Part shown: positions 10,517-22,200 of the stretch, piece by piece | Numbering within the stretch: the first letter of the stretch is position 1 | Layout of the letters: each line of letters starts with the position of its first letter | Source: Siniperca chuatsi | Lineage: Eukaryota > Chordata > Actinopteri > Centrarchiformes > Sinipercidae | DNA: 64,000 bases | Reading direction: 5' to 3' | Assembly: GCF_020085105.1 (NCBI RefSeq) | Contig: NC_058055.1 | Coordinates: 14,323,822 to 14,387,821, forward strand | The notes under the pieces: generated by a model | Database searches by the model: none | What the model saw: only the letters and a program-made list of their open reading frames with translations | What the model was told of the DNA's origin: nothing | Made by a program: the position numbers and the translations under genes

Positions 10517-13500
10517 TACATATATATGTGTATAGCAAATGTAGTACACATATCTGCTCTAAAGCAGCGGGCTTGTACAGACAGGTTTTATTTGCTTGTC
10601 TGAACATCATAAGAAATACTCATAACAACAAAAGGTCATTTTCTACGTGTATTTCTTGAGTCTGAAGAAAATTAAACTAATTTAGGACATCATTCAATAA
10701 ATTGGAATAGAATTAAATTTCAAAAAATTTAATGATCAAAAATCAGTTGCTGTGTATGGACAAAAAGAAGTAGAAGTTAGGCAAAAGTCAAAATGGATAT
10801 GGAGTTCAGATAGCAAGTTATATTTTTACCAAGCTGTTAATTATTAACTGCTGTTAGAGTTAACTTTTAAAAGCAGAGGTCGGATACTGGGTTATTGCTG
10901 CTGCTAATGTGTGACGGGAAATGTACACTCACCAGTTTATTGGAGCAGTATACTATATGTTGTAGTGTTTTATCTAGGGTAAATAAAAGCACGGTTTCTC
11001 CTCTGAAGTGATCTTAGCTTTGTCTGCACACTGTTCACACTTTGAGTCAAATCCAAACAGTCAGTCTGGTGCAGTTGCATGAGAGGTTCCTCAAACCTGT
11101 TGTTTGTGTCGCATGTTGTCATTGGTGACTCAACAGGCTGAGCTGTCAATTTCAGCTGAATTGGACTCTGAACTAACTAGCAAGACACACACACACACAC
11201 ACCATCTCTATTCTACTAGTACCTGTATCTGACTCTCTTATCTAAAACAAACATAGTGAAGTAATCTACAGGAACTGCGAGCTTGCTGACGCTTATTGAC
11301 CCAGGTTAATTTCAGCACATAAACTTCACAGTTAGGTGGCAGCAGGACAGATACATAGAAGAACAGAGCACAGCTGCAGTGCCTTAGCAGGCTTGATTCA
11401 TAGTTTAACTTCTCACCTGTCTGGCCCTCTCTCTTGTGTAGGTATCACTGTCTCCTTCTGTTTCTGTCTCTGAGTCTCCATCCTCCCCTGAGTTGAGGGA
11501 TGACACCCCTGACTGAAACACCCCCTCGCATTCAGACAGCTCTGCTCCCTTCCATAAACATTTGCTTTGGTCCAGATCTTGGAAAAAGGGACAGCTGTTG
11601 CTTGCTGAGCTGAGGTTGATTTGAAGCTTCAGACACTCTAAAGATGTGCTCTGTGCCCGTCCGCTCCCTGTATCAGAGGAACTTCCTGCATCAGGGTCCT
11701 GGAAGTTCAGCTGAGACGAGCTCGCGTTGGACACCTCCCTCTCCACGGTGTTACACAGGGCTGCTCTCTCCAAGCTGCCTGTTTGTCCTCCTTTTCCTCT
11801 TTCTTGCCAGCCAGAATCTATCTCATCATCTGCCCTTTTCCGCTCAGCTTCTACCTGTTCCTCTGCCTTTTGATGAAGGGATACTGGCGCTAGTACACCA
11901 GAGTCCCTTGTGTTCTTGTCCTCTGTAATGTCCATGACAAACCTCTCATGCCCCAGGGACCCAGTGATTGCAGGGCCCTCACCAAAGGTCTTCAGGGGGC
12001 AATGGTGCAACATTAACTCTGATGACCTCTCACCCAGCACTGTGCTTGGTCCTGAGGGGACTGCCTTGACATTGGATCTGTCTGAAAAGCTGATGTCTTC
12101 CTCCGTATCCATATCTCTTTCCTTCTCACTCCATTTCCCCTGCCTTTTATTTCTGTCTCTTTTAACCATATCAAACTCCGCTCGGCCCATGCCAGCCTCT
12201 GTTTTCGTGTCATGTATTTCAGTTTTCCATGGGTCGTCAGCTCCTCCTTTGCTCTGTCTGGAGGGATTTGAGGTTGAATTTTCAGGGAATTCAACCTCAG
12301 TTTCATTCTTACTGTTCGCACTGCTGGAGGGGGGCGAGCAGGCAAGGTCTGGATTGTTCAGACGTTTTTCTGTGACACAAGTTTTCTTCCCACAAGCCAG
12401 CTGCCTGCGATACTTTGGACACAGCATAAAATAGTCATTTGTCCCTTCAGCTACAGGTGTAAGAGTGCCTGCACTGTTCTGACTTCCCATTTTGTTGTTC
12501 ACTGATTTGTTACAGAGCCAAGCCACTTCCTGTTGAGATGGTGAGTCAGCAACTGGTTTTACTTCTTTCTCATCCAACAATACATAGTCAGAGTTTACGC
12601 CATGGTCTTCCTTCGATAATCGCCTCTTACATTTCTTCTTACAGCAGGTTTTTCTCAGAAAAGGGGCAGAGCCCTTGCTGCTGGAGAAGAACTTGGGGAG
12701 GAGGAAATCAAAGCATGCCTCGTCTAGGTCTCTGAAACCAAGAATGGAAGCTGAGTTGCGTATTTCTAAGACATCGTCTTTCCCGAAGAGAAGTTTGGAA
12801 GTGTAGGCAAACTTCAGCAAGGGTTCAAAGCCAGCAACTGTCACCTGTGAAAGAGGACAAATGTGATAAGTGAGCACTTTCTATCCTCTAGTTCATTCTC
12901 AAGGATAGCAAAAGGTAATTATATAATATTTTCTGTCAGATAATCATGCATAAAATACTGTAGGCCCAGATGTGAAAATAAAGCAACTCTGACTACAAAT
13001 GTTAAAACAAAGCCCAGGATTTTACTGGCTCAGCAGCCAATACGTGTGACCAAAAAAATCTACCTTCTGTGGCTTTTGCAGTTTCTTAAGTTGTTGAAAT
13101 CTTGTTAATGCAAATGAACAAGCCTTATTAAACTAAACCAACATGAAAATTCAAAATGCTGATATGCTTCCCCCTATAGACCAAACTGGTTGGACACTTC
13201 TTGGCACTTATTTGTTTTATTTCTTTAACTTCAGGACTATTCCTAAAGCCCCACTGGAGTCCCCTTTTGGGATTATATTCTGTTCTACTTGGATGTTTCT
13301 ACTGGTAGCAGACTGGAAACCATGAAGACCCACAAACATTTTAATGTTGATAAGCACAGTACCACAGAGTGGTACAGTACATTTAGGGTTATTCTACACT
13401 GTCCTTCAAAGGCAAACTGCAGTTACACGTTGTGTGTTTTCAAGGTGACAGTTCATGACAAGATTTTAGACTAAATAGCATAAAAAATACACAATTAGAT

Positions 13501-13879
13501 AAATCTCATACAGTTAGACTACAGTATGTACCATCAACCTTTCAGTCATTTTTCTCTCTTCAAGTTTACACTGGGTTGTTGTGAGGCGGCAGGGCTTGTG
13601 TGTATCTACTTTCTATCTGTACAGCATCATGAGGTGACATCTCACCTCTTGTGGCAGAGTGAGGACCGCTCCGTGCTGTGTGAGGGTGGAGATCCTGTGT
13701 GTGAAGTACTCACTACAGGAAGCGAGGACTGAGCGGTGGGCTCTGAAACCCTGACCTTCCACCACCACTGTAACATCACACAACATTTCCCGGCGACGCT
13801 GCTCGTCCAGGCAGCGCAGCACATGGGAGGAATGCACTGTAGACTCAAATGTAAACACAGACGACCGGGGGGCAGACAT
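9703..13879 (-). CDS. bach1: BACH1 transcription repressor (BTB-CNC-bZIP), complete coding region
   Basis: BACH1 pairs with small MAF proteins on MARE/ARE sites to repress heme-oxygenase and iron/redox genes; heme binding releases it. Four coding exons (13646-13879, 11417-12844, 10147-10353, 9703-10044) splice in phase 0 to 736 codons, the same length as I recall for human BACH1. A BTB/POZ domain ([20 protein letters not shown]) spans about residues 15-130. A long acidic, disordered middle ends in [13 protein letters not shown]. The CNC motif ([13 protein letters not shown]) begins near 565 and the basic region ([19 protein letters not shown]) lies near 593-611, followed by a leucine zipper. 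Four Cys-Pro dipeptides, the heme-regulatory motif, sit at about residues 220, 360, 496 and 677. Start: ATG at 13877-13879 aligns with human MSLSENSVF. An in-frame ATG two codons earlier (13883-13885) would add MA. An acceptor at 13895 implies an untranslated first exon upstream. Teleosts may have bach1a and bach1b; I cannot tell which this is. Confidence 0.95.
10147..10353 (-). CDS. bach1: bach1 coding exon 3 (CNC and basic region)
   Basis: 69 codons from [18 protein letters not shown] to EINKL, between acceptor cctcag and donor gtaaaa. The DNA-binding block [19 protein letters not shown] is intact. Confidence 0.95.
10447..10540. repeat. (TA)n microsatellite in a bach1 intron
   Basis: About 27 uninterrupted TA units, then TATATAC/TATATG variants. 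Confidence 0.95.
11417..12844 (-). CDS. bach1: bach1 coding exon 2 (rest of BTB and disordered middle)
   Basis: 476 codons. It opens [20 protein letters not shown], the second half of the BTB fold, after acceptor tttcacag. It carries CP motifs in [17 protein letters not shown] and NSCPFFQD and ends RERARQ before donor gtgaga. The long single exon is typical of BACH genes. Confidence 0.94.
13646..13879 (-). CDS. bach1: bach1 coding exon 1 (BTB N-terminal half)
   Basis: 78 codons starting [20 protein letters not shown] and ending LTLPQE before donor gtgaga. The exon itself begins at about 13894 after acceptor catgcag, leaving a short 5' UTR. Confidence 0.93.
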
Positions 13880-13894
13880 AGCCATCAGGGACCC

Positions 13895-16002
13895 CTGCAT
13901 GTTAACACAAACACACACAAACTCCTATAGTTCACCATTTCCCCTTCTATCAAAATACATACTTAAAAAGTCATACATTAAAACAACAACAAAAAATGCC
14001 TACCTTACAAAGCTGACTTTATATATCCAGGGTTCTTACACTGTTAAAGAAAGTCCCAACTGTTGAGCACACATGGTTATTTCTAAATGGAATGCTGTCC
14101 AACCAGGCTACGTTTCCCAGAAAGCCTTATCTCAACTCGGCTACAAACTAAAAACTGAGCTTGACTCAGTCATACGGCCTGTTTGTGAGTATGTGAGAGG
14201 GAGGGAGAGATAGAGAGAGTGTGTGTGTGTGTATGTGTGTGTCACAATAGCTCTGGGTGTAACAGAACAAGCGCTGATTCATGCACTCCTGCTGATATAG
14301 GATGAGCAAGCACATTTTCCCGTCCATACCATTTCCACCCTTGGATCCGTCTGGTAAACTAACAGGCTTTTCCCAGAATGTCCCTTTATATATATAGCCC
14401 CAAACACAATGCAGATATTAAGCTGAAGGTTGGGAATATAAACCCAGTGTTTAAACAGGATATTGTCTGTGTCTTTAGGTTTAGATTTGTCTGAACTTAC
14501 TCGACAAATTGCAGTTACAATGCATTTTGAGAACAAATGAAACTGACCTGTCACAAGAAGAGGGAGGCTGTTATGTTAATCTAAGGCTTAATATTTCTCA
14601 GTAGGTCCTGGTTGTCTCATATCTTGTTGTTTTTCCAGGTAGCAGCAAATCTTCCTGTCAGCTCAGTTCAAGTCTTCTTTGTTGTGTTTGTTTGTGTGTG
14701 TGTGTGTGTCTGTGTCAGAGAGAGACAGATAACGCGCGCGCAAGAGAGAGATAGAGAGAGAGAGGGAGAGAGAGAGAGAGAGAGCATGCCTTGCTGGCAG
14801 AGGTACAATAAGTTAACAGCTGTAAAAAAGTACCAACACAACAGTTGTCCTCATGAATTTTGTCCTCATATGAATTTTAAATTTTAGAGGTGAGGTATCA
14901 GCAACTGTTAATGGCCATGTAAATATTGATCAAATATCTGTGATAGGATGATTATAGAGGCACATTAATACTGCCAGAAAAATAATGTAATGATAAACTT
15001 TACAAGTGAGTTTGGTATAAAGAAAAAGCACACCTTCAACGCTGGGCTACAAGGCAGTAAAGCACCAAGAAGTGGAATAATCATCACTACAAAGAACTGT
15101 TGCCAATGTCACATGGTTTGAAGGAGGAAGAGGGAACCCTGCCTGAGTCGAACTGGCCAATCAGGTGACTGTTTCATAATTCCAGAATGAGCTAAATAAA
15201 TTTTAAAAAAATCTAGTTCCTTTTTCCATGTAAGCACCGCAGTATAGTCATAAAGCACACAACCAACCAACACAACAGCACCAGCTGGGAGAAATGAAAC
15301 TAAGGAACTGATGCTGGTGTTAAAATAAAATGCATTTTATTAACAGACGAGGACGATAAGCAACAAATTATCTTATTGTATACCTTCCCTTCTACAGGTG
15401 GGTGAGACACGCTACATCAAAAAATGTACAACTCTTACAGTGTTGTGTCGCAGCAGATACTTCTTGTGAAATGGATATTCACCCTTCTTCTTTTGCTGTT
15501 CCTCACAAATGGCTCTAATTCCCCCGATCCCTGACACTGTAATAAACACTCATCTAATTTCCTTTTTATCATAACAGGAACTTGACAGGCAAGTGTTGGG
15601 GTGGTGGAAGAAAGGGAGAAATACAACATTTGGACCACATCATACCACCTTTGGCTCCCTCCACAGACCTCAGGTAAAAGACCTGAGTCTCCACAGGACC
15701 TGAGACAGATATCAGAATATCTGGTCACATTCACAGTAGCTGACATTGTATGAATATACTGTGAGGTATTGCAATAGCGACCAGGAAGGTTCTGCAAGAC
15801 CACATAATAAGAAAACAATACCCAGAAAAGTGGCCTTGTGTCATAGCTTGGTAGAATCACTGTAACAACTTCACACTGGTGATGACAGTACGCCAGAACA
15901 TTTGTTCAAACAAATGACTCAGACATGAGTAAACATGGTGCCTCTCTGTGTAATTAGCTGATTCACTGTCTGTTGTTGTGTAGAATGAGCACTAGCTGAG
16001 CC
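13895..16002. promoter_or_regulatory. bach1 upstream region and gap to map3k7cl 3' end
   Basis: About 2.1 kb must hold the bach1 promoter and untranslated exon(s), since map3k7cl ends at 16077 on the same strand. There is no clear CpG island. It contains GT and GA simple repeats (14217-14242, 14690-14783) and two TGACTCA sites (14162-14168 and 15915-15921), the AP-1/MARE core recognised by the MAF partners of BACH1. A 141-codon minus ORF at 15435-15860 has no recognisable domain. Confidence 0.5.
14690..14783. repeat. (GT)n-(GA)n compound microsatellite
   Basis: A GT tract, an imperfect GAGAGACAGA stretch including cgcgcgc, then a GA tract. Confidence 0.85.
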
Positions 16003-16008
16003 TTTATT
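16003..16008 (-). terminator. map3k7cl: map3k7cl poly(A) signal
   Basis: AATAAA on the minus strand about 70 nt after the map3k7cl stop codon. Confidence 0.55.
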
Positions 16009-16076
16009 TCTGGTTGGTTTCCTGGCCTGGCATCCACTGGATGTTTGGAGGTCTCAGGTTCTGCGGAGGTCAGAGG

Positions 16077-16257
16077 TCACGAGGAGTCCTGCCTCGTTCG
16101 ATTGCTCAAGCAGAGACTCTCCAGCTGCTGAGTGCGCTCGTTGTGGACAGTCACCAAGGTGCGGTTCTCCTCTGTTAGACGCAGAAACTCCTCCTCCAGA
16201 CGGGCGATCTCCATTGCAACCTTCTCATCCTCCATCATCTCTGCCAGCAACTTACGC
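16077..16257 (-). CDS. map3k7cl: map3k7cl coding exon 4 (coiled coil and C-terminus)
   Basis: 181 nt after acceptor tctatttag, encoding RKLLAEMMEDEKVAMEIARL to SNRTRQDSS and TGA at 16077-16079. Strong heptad character with LTEENRTL near the end. Confidence 0.9.
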
Positions 16258-19200
16258 CTAAATAGATGAGTGAGATAAAGATTTTAGCAGCAGGTGCAAA
16301 TTTGTACTTTATTAACTTCTCCAAAATTTACAATTAATTCACTAGTCATTGACAAGTCATTTGCTGGAGATGTCCCAGTGTACTCTCAGCTGAAGGCAGG
16401 GAAACACCCATAACAGGTTCAGAGAAAGGCAGATTTGCAGACGATCACACACAACCATACCTATGAGCAATTGAGATTCTCCAGCTATCTTGTTTCTAGA
16501 ATGTTGGCGGAAACCAGAGAAACCAAAATAACCATGGAAACAATGCAAACTTACAGGAAGGGCTGAGCTGCGGAAAAAACAGGAGTGTAGAGCCTTATGT
16601 GCAGCAGAATTTCACCAAAAGTCAAAGGTTACATTCAGGTACATTACCACCAGCTATAGAGACAGGTGGGTTTAATGGTCTCCCTGAAGAGAAAATACTT
16701 TGTTTGTGATTTACATGAGATTGAAGATGAAGTCCATTTTTATTGCTCATTATATGATGATTTAAGGGCTACACTTCTTAGTAAAATGTCCTTCATTTCT
16801 AGCTCTTCAGGAGAGATGATTATAAGAAGCTTGAGTTGTGGTTTGGGAAGGGAATGTTTTTTGTGGCAGATTTTATCGAGTTTGGGACAGAAGACAAAGT
16901 TCTTTGTATGCAATGTAATGTTGAAGATTATGTTCTTCAACATTGACAAATGTTTCTCCATTCCAACAGTATTTTTGGAGTCTTGTACGTCCATGTGGAC
17001 TGGGCATTTGTACATGACAAAATAAATAACATAACAAACTAACAAACTTTTTCCCAATAAAGCCAAACCAAACTGAATGGCTGTAGCTCTCTTCAGGCAG
17101 GATGACCTGACTTCACCTGGCAAATAGTGATTTCACACTCTGGGAAGAGATCAGCCTTTGGACTTTGAAAGGCAGTTTGAGCATACACGCACGCACACGT
17201 ATGTGTAAAATGTGCGTGTCACGGCCTCACACCTGAGAGTGTGACTGTTCGTGTTGTATTACAGCCGGGAAGTGCCAAGTCACATAACAACAGCAAAGAA
17301 GAAAAGGAGTCTGTATTCTACAATACAGGCTGACTTCTCCCCTCTGGTAGGCGCTAAAGAGCACTGTACGCCAAAACAACCAGACACAAGAACAGTTTCT
17401 ACCCACAGGCCATCACTCTGATGAACAGTTCACCAGTCACATAGTGTCAGGAACAATCCCTGTGCAATAACCCTGTGACAAAAACATCCACTGTACCTGT
17501 AAATTTATCTCATTGTTTATATAAATATTAGCACTTTTTTAATCTACGAACACTGTGCATTTTGTATATCATGTATGTCATATCCACCTACCTCATGTAT
17601 ATAAAGAAACATGTTACATTAATCATATTTATTTCAGTACCATTTGCACTAATTGTCTTACTGTTTACCTTGTTGACCTTGTTTTTAGCTGTATTTATAT
17701 CTATTTCTGTGTATGTACATTGAGAGCAACGAAAAACTGGAGGCATTACCTTGTATGTGTACACATACCTGGCCAATAAAGCTGACTTTGATTCTGTGGC
17801 GCTTTAATGACATAACTATGAAAGAAGATGACTGTTTTTTATTTACTGGAGGTTGCAGTGTTGCAAAGGCCTTAATTGCTTTGACCATACAAATTTGAGC
17901 GTAATTCACATACACATGTGATAGGTTTGCCATAGTGGTGAAAACGTTTTCCAGTTATGTTTAAAAGCACAACTGATTTAAACAAATATGAGGAAACAAA
18001 TAATTTCGGAGTTCTTTTTCAGGGTTCGTTCCGATATTAAAAGACAAGTCTATTCATTTGAAGTGATAGCGGGTTGCAAGTGTTTTGAATTTTGTTACTG
18101 GGGCAAATCTTTTGTTTGCATTTGGATCACAAATTAACCCTTTAAATCTTGTCTAAACCCCCCAAAAAACATGTTTATGTTACATGTTATGAAAAATTAC
18201 TGAAAACATTTGTGTTTCTCATGTTTGTTTGAATTAACTTTTAGCAAAAAACACATTTACTTTAGAATTAATATGGTACGCAAAATGTCATAATCATATG
18301 GAGAAACTTGTTGACAATCAGCTTTTATGAATAATTTAACTGATGGTCACAATGGACCATCCATTTTAAATCCTCTTGTCCAAATACGCATGAAACCAGG
18401 TTCAGACGATTCATTTCCTGAATGACTGGATCCACAAGCAGGAAACGACAAAAAAAAAGACTGTTTGGTGGAAATTATGATATGTGTATCTCCACATCCA
18501 CAAGCCATTTTCAGTGTTTACACATTTCCCTAAGACTGGTAATTTCTTTTGAGTTGGTAGGCATAACTTTCTTTATGATTTTTTAATACTTTATGACACA
18601 CACACAGACACACACACATTCACACACACATGCACTAAACACAATGGGGAGGTATATAGTTACTGTAATATACGATTTTGCAATCGTACATGACTTCACT
18701 GTTTTTTGGGTTACTTAACTGTGATTAAAGTGCAGCTTTTTAAACCACAAGTTTTCTAAAAGCAAAAGCAGTGTGATTTACAGTAAAAGATTAGCTAGTC
18801 AGGCATTACTTTTCTGCTGAACTTATTTTTTTCCTTTATAAGAAGCAAGTTGAGGCATGTGTACATGCATGCGGGTGTGTGTGTATGCATGTTTGTGTGA
18901 CAGAAAGAGCCTGAAAAAGGGGAAGAGCTCTTGTTCAGTGCAAAAGAATTCATCCAGAAACCAGAGAATCCAGACTAAATCTGATATATATGTATATATA
19001 TGTACAGAACACTCTTTTCTTATTCAGTGAAAAAGTAATATACTATCACATTTGTTCCTTTTGTCTTTTCTGTGTAACACAATTTGTGAAGATCTGAAAA
19101 AAAATAGAATGTAAAGAAGAAAACAACATTTCATACACCGTCCGACTTGAAAGATATCAACAGATATGACACCATCTCAAATACCTTACCCTGTGTACCA

Positions 19201-22200
19201 AAATTAATCCAAAACTTCCAATATGGACATGAAAAGTCATGTCTTTACAACTCTTTCACAATGGGGCTATTTCTTGTATAATCGCTTTGTGTCATGGTGA
19301 TACCAGTAACAGGCTTAACTACATTCGGCTTAATATCAATGTCTGAGTCAGTGTTTCTATACACACTGAGGAGGGTTTTTCCAACTTTGAGAAAATAAAC
19401 ATTTTTGATGACATTATCTTGGTGGAATAAGATTCAGTTCATTGGCATTAAAGGGCTGATTGAACTGACTGATTTTGTACAAACTAGATCGTTATATGAG
19501 TTAACGTTCACAATACAGATGAGTGCCAGTATGTACTTGTTTGATACTGACCAAAAGCAGACTGAGTGAATTTTGGAAAATCCCTCCGCAGTGTGTTAAA
19601 GTGTTGTTCCTGTTGTCATCCTTGCAACACTTTACTGTATGTCTGAAACTCTCCTGTCTTTCTGTGTGTAATCACCCTCATATAGGAAGTGACTAAAAGT
19701 TCATTGTATCATGCATGGAATAGCAGAAAATATGAAAGTATTCACTCTTCCACGGAAATATATTCAGTGTTCTAATTAATGAAAAGTATCTGTATCGGCG
19801 ATACCTTTAGTTGTATTTTTAGTATCAGAGTAAAAGCACAATGTGTGGTATTGCCTCCACTAGTGTCTCAAAAAGTGTGCATCTGACTTTGTGTGTCAGA
19901 TGGATGTTGGCATGAACAACAGTGTGAAAAAAGAGAACCAAAAGTTTCTAATGGCCTGACTCATCATGTTCTTATCTAAACTCAAGGCTATACTCATCTC
20001 ATCAGAGTCTGCATGCTGTTCTCTTTTTCGGAACTGCCAAGTGGTGTAGGTTGTGTGTGTGCGTGTCTGTGTGTGAGTAGGTGTGGTGGTGGGGTAACGG
20101 CAAGGGCCTTGAAAATCCCTCTGCTAAGACTACCCACAGCTGCTGAGGGCACAGGGGACAGTGTGCACTGTGTGTGTGTTTATACACCCATGCTTATGTG
20201 CAGGCATATACAGTACATATGTGCATTAAAGCATACAGCAGGTCTCACTCAATTACACCTGACAAGGGTTACAGTTAGGGTACTATTCACCCCAGTAAAG
20301 GTGCTACTTTTCCCAAATATGATCCAGAATCAACCAAAGAAACCCAGTGCACATCCACACCCATAATAAATTCTTGATCATGTTTCTAATTTAAAAGTAA
20401 TTATAATAAAAAAATACATCTGAAAACAAAGTCATACAATACCAGCTGTTCAAATATCATCTTAAGGAAACTGCTCTCAGTAGCTCATGTGCTAAATGCT
20501 GTATGGAAGCTATTAACATGTGCCATCTAGTGGCCATTTTGATCCAAAATGCCTTGAAGTCTTACAAGTGTTTGCAAAGGTGGCGCTAGTGGGACTTTAA
20601 CTCCTAAATCTTGTATTTTTTGTCCAAACATGCACCTATATTAGAATAAATTATTATTATTATAACAAATTGTCATTTATTCTCCTTGAATCAATGTTAC
20701 TTAACAGTGTACCAGTAAGTGGATACTAGAATACATCAAATGCCTCTTCCTTGTGACTACAGACAAAGCTACCAATATATATACAGTAAAGCTAGATTTG
20801 TGACACCTGACGTGATTAGAACACACAACCTTCTGATCTGGAGTCAGACATGATACTATTGCACCACAAGATCTCCCGTTTTGTTTTGCTTTTTAAAGCA
20901 TTTATAACGACTCACTTGCGGTCCTCAAGCACGGCGATCTCATGTTTGACCTGGTGGAACTCTCTCGCCATCCTGCAGTGTTCCTTATACACCTGAACGC
21001 TCTCTCTCAGAGACACACAGGGGGGCACCGGCTGTAAGAGGTCAGAGAGAGATATGTGACATCACAAAGATGCAGTTTTAAATTACGACCATTTTAGGCT
21101 ATTAAGCAAAACAAAAAAGAAAAAACTGATTATATCACACAAGCAGTACTATGTGCAAACCTGGACCTGTTATTTGAAACAGCACTTTCTAACTTGGCAG
21201 CTTAAAAAGTCTTCCAAGCAAATTCCCTTTTTTTTCTGACATTGTTTCTATTTACAACTTATGCTAAAAGGCTGCTAAAGGGGTAATCCCTTTAGTGACC
21301 TGCTGACTTTTCCCACAGTTCCCCAATACCAGCATTGTCACATACTTTGATGCATGACAGGTTATCTCCTAAAATACTGGAATGATGTCCATGAAATTTC
21401 TTCTGGTGAAACATGAGATGGCTGTGCTTGAGAACAAGTGAGACCTAAACTGACTTGTCTCCATATTACTTGTATGAGACCTATAAATGCTTTATTTCAC
21501 AAAGTGGAAGGCCTTTCAGTGGGAGACCTTGTGGCACAATAGTAGCGTGTCTGAAACCAGATGAGAAGCATTATGCATGTTCATTAATTTTATTATAAAT
21601 GAATTCATGTCAAGGTCACAAAAGAAAAAAAAGAAGTAATATATATATATATATATAAAATATAGTGATTTTGTGTAAATAAGAAAAAAAAACATTTAAA
21701 AACCTGTCAGCCTCTATTAGCCTGTAGTACAGTGTATGAAAGCTATCATTCATTGGCCTGCTACTACTGTTCTCATTTGATACTCTAAACCAACATGCAC
21801 TTTATATGACCCTGGCACTGGCACTTGTTGAAGGATAATTCAATGACAACACTAATAGCAGAGTGAGCGCACACAGTGAAAACATTGATTTACAAGGTTG
21901 ATAAACTAAACCCAAGCTTCTCCTAATGTACAGATTCAGCCTCTACCCTAAATAGAATAGAGCTTTAGAGGTCCACAATCACATACACTTTTTATATATA
22001 ATCAACATGTAATGTACAATTAATTCCAGAATTTATTTTATACTGAGGTAAATTTTTTAGTTAATTTTTGATCTGTTTTTTCTCTCAACCTGACCAGCTC
22101 TTTTTCAGTTAGTGATTTCCAGAATGATTTCTCTGGCCTGGCCTTCACTGAGTTAATTATACAGTAAGTGGAGAGAGCGATAATGACAGCAATAGTAATA

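Noticed and set aside
11644..12735. Plus-strand ORFs opposite bach1 exon 2
   Set aside because: Antisense shadows of the bach1 coding sequence.
15435..15860. 141-codon minus-strand ORF between bach1 and map3k7cl
   Set aside because: No recognisable domain, no homolog I know and no clear splice or promoter context. One ORF of this size is expected by chance in 64 kb.
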